Assembly (NCBI RefSeq): GCF_000695255.1
Contig: NZ_JMIB01000043.1
Coordinates: 62,001 to 126,000, forward strand
Length of the DNA: 64,000 nt
Source: Photobacterium galatheae
Lineage (GTDB): Bacteria > Pseudomonadota > Gammaproteobacteria > Enterobacterales > Vibrionaceae
Direction of reading: 5' to 3'
In this document: positions 61,868-64,000 of the stretch, one piece after another
Position numbering within the stretch: the first letter of the stretch is position 1
How the letters are laid out: the number at the start of each line of letters is the position of its first letter
Made by a program: the position numbers and the translations under genes
Notes under the pieces: generated by a model
The model's input: only the letters and a program-made list of their open reading frames with translations
What the model was told of the DNA's origin: nothing
Database searches by the model: none

Positions 61868-64000
61868 ATGAATAAATTAATCAAAAATTTGACAAGCAGT
61901 AAAATCAAGCACACTGTCGAGCAAGCTGATTTATACCCCAAAATTGAAAGTAGTATCCGTGAACATGCCAAAGTACAAGATGATTTGTTAAAACGCGCAG
62001 AATGCGTTTTTGCTGAGGAAGTGGCTTCACAACAAAAGCAGTTGGAAGCAGCAAAAGCAACAATCAAGCAAGCGGTGACGTCATTGTCACCCATAGATAC
62101 CCCAGATCTAACGAGCCAAAACTGGTTGGATTTTCCTTTTAATACGCAATATATCCCTAATGAGCTTGTCATCGGCTATCAGGAATTGGTGATTGACGGC
62201 GAGACATTGAAAATGCCGGTTACGGTTCCTTTTATGTCCGGTGATGATACCTATTACTATCCTGTACAAGCCGATAGTCTGGAGTGGACGCAAGCAGCAC
62301 TACACAACATCATTATGCGTTTGAGCGTGATGTTGCCATACGGAGCACTGTTTTGCTTACTGGACCCAGCAAAAATGGGGGAAAACTTCCCATATATCAA
62401 ACAGCTCCCATTTAAGCGCCCTCTAAGCAATGATATCTCGCGCACTCTGGAAGAAGTACTGGATGATATCAAACGTATCAAGCAAAACTACCTAGACAAC
62501 CGCACTCGTCGCTTAATTGACGTCGATGTAGAAATTCGGGGTAACGAGAAGTTTGAGTTTATTGTCGCATCAAACTTCCCGAAAGGTTATGACCGTCGCT
62601 CAATCGAATTACTCGCGCAAATCGCCAACACGGGTTCGGTCGCGGGTAAGTACGTCATACTTCAGCACAACCAAGATATTGAACTGCCAAACGGTGCGTC
62701 AATGGAATGGTTTGAGTCACTGAAGAACATCCGTGCAAGTGAAAACCACATTCCAGCGATCCCATCGCTGGATATGTACATGCTTGCTTCGGAATCAATT
62801 TGTGATGAAACCATCAACACAATCTTAGATGGTGTCGCGAAGGCTAAACCAAAAGAGAACAAACTAGAATTCACTGATGTTACTGATACCGATCCAAATC
62901 ACTGGTGGCAGGGAAATACCGACCATGAGATCCGTGTCGCTATCGGTGGTACGGGTGCGAAGAAAGACGACCTTGAGCTATGGTTTGGTGAGAGTAATGG
63001 CCGTCAAATCTGTGCGCATGGTATGTTGGGCGCAATGACAGGTGCCGGTAAATCGAACCTATACCATGCGTTTATCATGGGGCTAGCTTGTCGCTATAGC
63101 CCTGACGAACTTGAACTTTACCTGATTGATGGTAAGCAAGGGGTAGAATTTAAATGCTACCCCACACTGCCTCATGCCAAAGTTGTCTCACTCAATACTT
63201 CTCCAGATTTGTCCCGCAGTGTCTTGAGCGAACTGGTTGAGGAGATGATCCGCCGAAATGAGCTGTTCAAGCGTGAAGGTTATGAGAATTTACGCGATTA
63301 CCGTCGAAGAACGGGTCAAAAGCTACCTCGAGTGCTGCTGGTTGTCGATGAGTACCAAACTCTATTTGAAGATGATCGAGACGGTTCCGGCTCAGATCTG
63401 ATGGAAAAACTGGCAACTCAAGGTCGAAGTGCTGGTATCCACATGCTGGTTGGCTCACAGCGTTTTGGAGCTTCTGGCATGCAGAACCAGCAAAGCATCT
63501 TCGGTAACATTCATCTCCGTATCGGGATGCAGATGAGTGAAGCTGATGTGACAGCACTGCAAGAATTTGGCCCGAATGGCAAACGTCTACTTCGCGCATG
63601 TAAAGAAGCAGGCCAAGTGGTTATGAATGATTCAGCAGCGAATGACGATAAAAACCGTGCAGGTCGCGTGACTTATCTATCTGATGAATTACGCGTTGAT
63701 CTCATCAAACAGCTGGCTGAGAAGTGGCAGCAACAGCAAGGCTTCGCGAATCTGCATCATTCAATTCTATTGGATGGCTCAGGGCAACCACACCTCAGCG
63801 AGAACCCGCAACTAGAAAAGCTTTTCAGTACTTATTCTGCACAGCCAACACAAGACGACTGGGTTGAATTTGCAAATAAGCCTGAGCACGAACAAGGGCT
63901 GGGTGAGAAGGAATGGTATCCGGTAGAGAAACCAGCCAACTTCTGGCTAGGCCGCGAAATGAATATTCATGGTCAAGCGAGCATCGTCATGCGTCGCCGT
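61868..64000 (+). CDS. FtsK/SpoIIIE-type ATPase, EssC-like (partial, runs off window)
   Basis: 711 residues are present, with no stop before the window end. Residues about 1-80 are coiled coil. An FtsK/SpoIIIE ATPase domain shows Walker A GAMTGAGKSN near residue 387, the LYLIDGKQGVEFKCY segment near 417, and Walker B VLLVVDEYQTLFE near 490. The last residues (FWLGREMNIHGQ) look like the entry to a second ATPase domain, as in EssC/EccC-type proteins, but the window stops there. It could move DNA or proteins; a defence or transfer role is possible. It follows island gene 1 by 16 bases. Confidence 0.88.
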   Translation, partial: MNKLIKNLTSSKIKHTVEQADLYPKIESSIREHAKVQDDLLKRAECVFAEEVASQQKQLEAAKATIKQAVTSLSPIDTPDLTSQNWLDFPFNTQYIPNELVIGYQELVIDGETLKMPVTVPFMSGDDTYYYPVQADSLEWTQAALHNIIMRLSVMLPYGALFCLLDPAKMGENFPYIKQLPFKRPLSNDISRTLEEVLDDIKRIKQNYLDNRTRRLIDVDVEIRGNEKFEFIVASNFPKGYDRRSIELLAQIANTGSVAGKYVILQHNQDIELPNGASMEWFESLKNIRASENHIPAIPSLDMYMLASESICDETINTILDGVAKAKPKENKLEFTDVTDTDPNHWWQGNTDHEIRVAIGGTGAKKDDLELWFGESNGRQICAHGMLGAMTGAGKSNLYHAFIMGLACRYSPDELELYLIDGKQGVEFKCYPTLPHAKVVSLNTSPDLSRSVLSELVEEMIRRNELFKREGYENLRDYRRRTGQKLPRVLLVVDEYQTLFEDDRDGSGSDLMEKLATQGRSAGIHMLVGSQRFGASGMQNQQSIFGNIHLRIGMQMSEADVTALQEFGPNGKRLLRACKEAGQVVMNDSAANDDKNRAGRVTYLSDELRVDLIKQLAEKWQQQQGFANLHHSILLDGSGQPHLSENPQLEKLFSTYSAQPTQDDWVEFANKPEHEQGLGEKEWYPVEKPANFWLGREMNIHGQASIVMRRR

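Noticed and set aside
61774-62874. Minus-strand frames opposite the FtsK-like gene
   Set aside because: The plus strand carries one uninterrupted frame with clear Walker motifs from 61868 to the window end; the minus frames are shadows.

Overview
The window is about 64 kb from a gamma-proteobacterium of the family Vibrionaceae, most likely Photobacterium. The basis is the xapX-deoD, tal-tkt, yjfI-yjfM and DUF3283-like genes together with a holomycin-type cluster, which is known from a Photobacterium isolate. Several of these genes lie on the second chromosome in Vibrio cholerae, so a second-chromosome origin is plausible but unproven. I see no rRNA, tRNA, CRISPR array or intact insertion sequence.

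Layout. 1-6 kb: membrane and envelope genes (dgkA, an EamA exporter with a divergent Lrp/AsnC regulator, an esterase, a small beta-barrel), a palindrome-rich intergenic repeat and a decayed gene copy. 6-16 kb: nucleoside and pentose-phosphate metabolism (xapX-deoD, tal, tkt), a zinc-ribbon protein resembling IS1 InsA, a large hybrid sensor kinase, and a DUF1127/LysR pair. 16.7-29.8 kb: a biosynthetic island on the minus strand. A Cy-A-PCP NRPS module whose adenylation pocket reads as the cysteine code is followed by a GMC oxidoreductase, thioesterase, acyl-CoA dehydrogenase, GNAT acyltransferase, globin, metallophosphoesterase and PPC-DC-like flavoprotein, with an MFS exporter upstream. This is the hlm (holomycin, dithiolopyrrolone) gene set. 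An ArsR-rhodanese regulator and a DUF2938 membrane protein sit beside it, and near-identical palindromes lie in the exporter promoter and in the arsR/DUF2938 intergenic region.

29.8-33 kb: gene debris around a mesX-mesD methionine synthase pair. 33-37 kb: an operon of an NHL-propeller protein, a small helical protein and a Cache chemoreceptor. 37.3-48.4 kb: the nitrate assimilation locus (nrt-like ABC transporter, nirB, nirD, nasA, uroporphyrinogen methyltransferase) with an ANTAR antiterminator gene. Hexaloop-hairpin/terminator leaders precede the transporter and nasA. 48.6-52.7 kb: an EamA exporter with a divergent LysR, a secreted PEP-CTERM von Willebrand factor A protein, and an unknown membrane-anchored protein. 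53-57 kb: the yjfI-J-(K+ channel)-K-L-M envelope operon. 57-60.6 kb: a BCCT choline/betaine-type transporter and a secreted PHB-depolymerase-like esterase. 60.6-64 kb: an AT-rich island begins with a coiled-coil membrane protein and a large FtsK/SpoIIIE (EssC-like) ATPase cut by the window end.

The genes best read as coordinated systems are the dithiolopyrrolone cluster with its thiol-type regulator, and the nitrate locus, where one ANTAR protein probably releases transcription of two operons. Start codons were moved from the longest frame wherever a ribosome binding site or a coupled stop/start favoured another.
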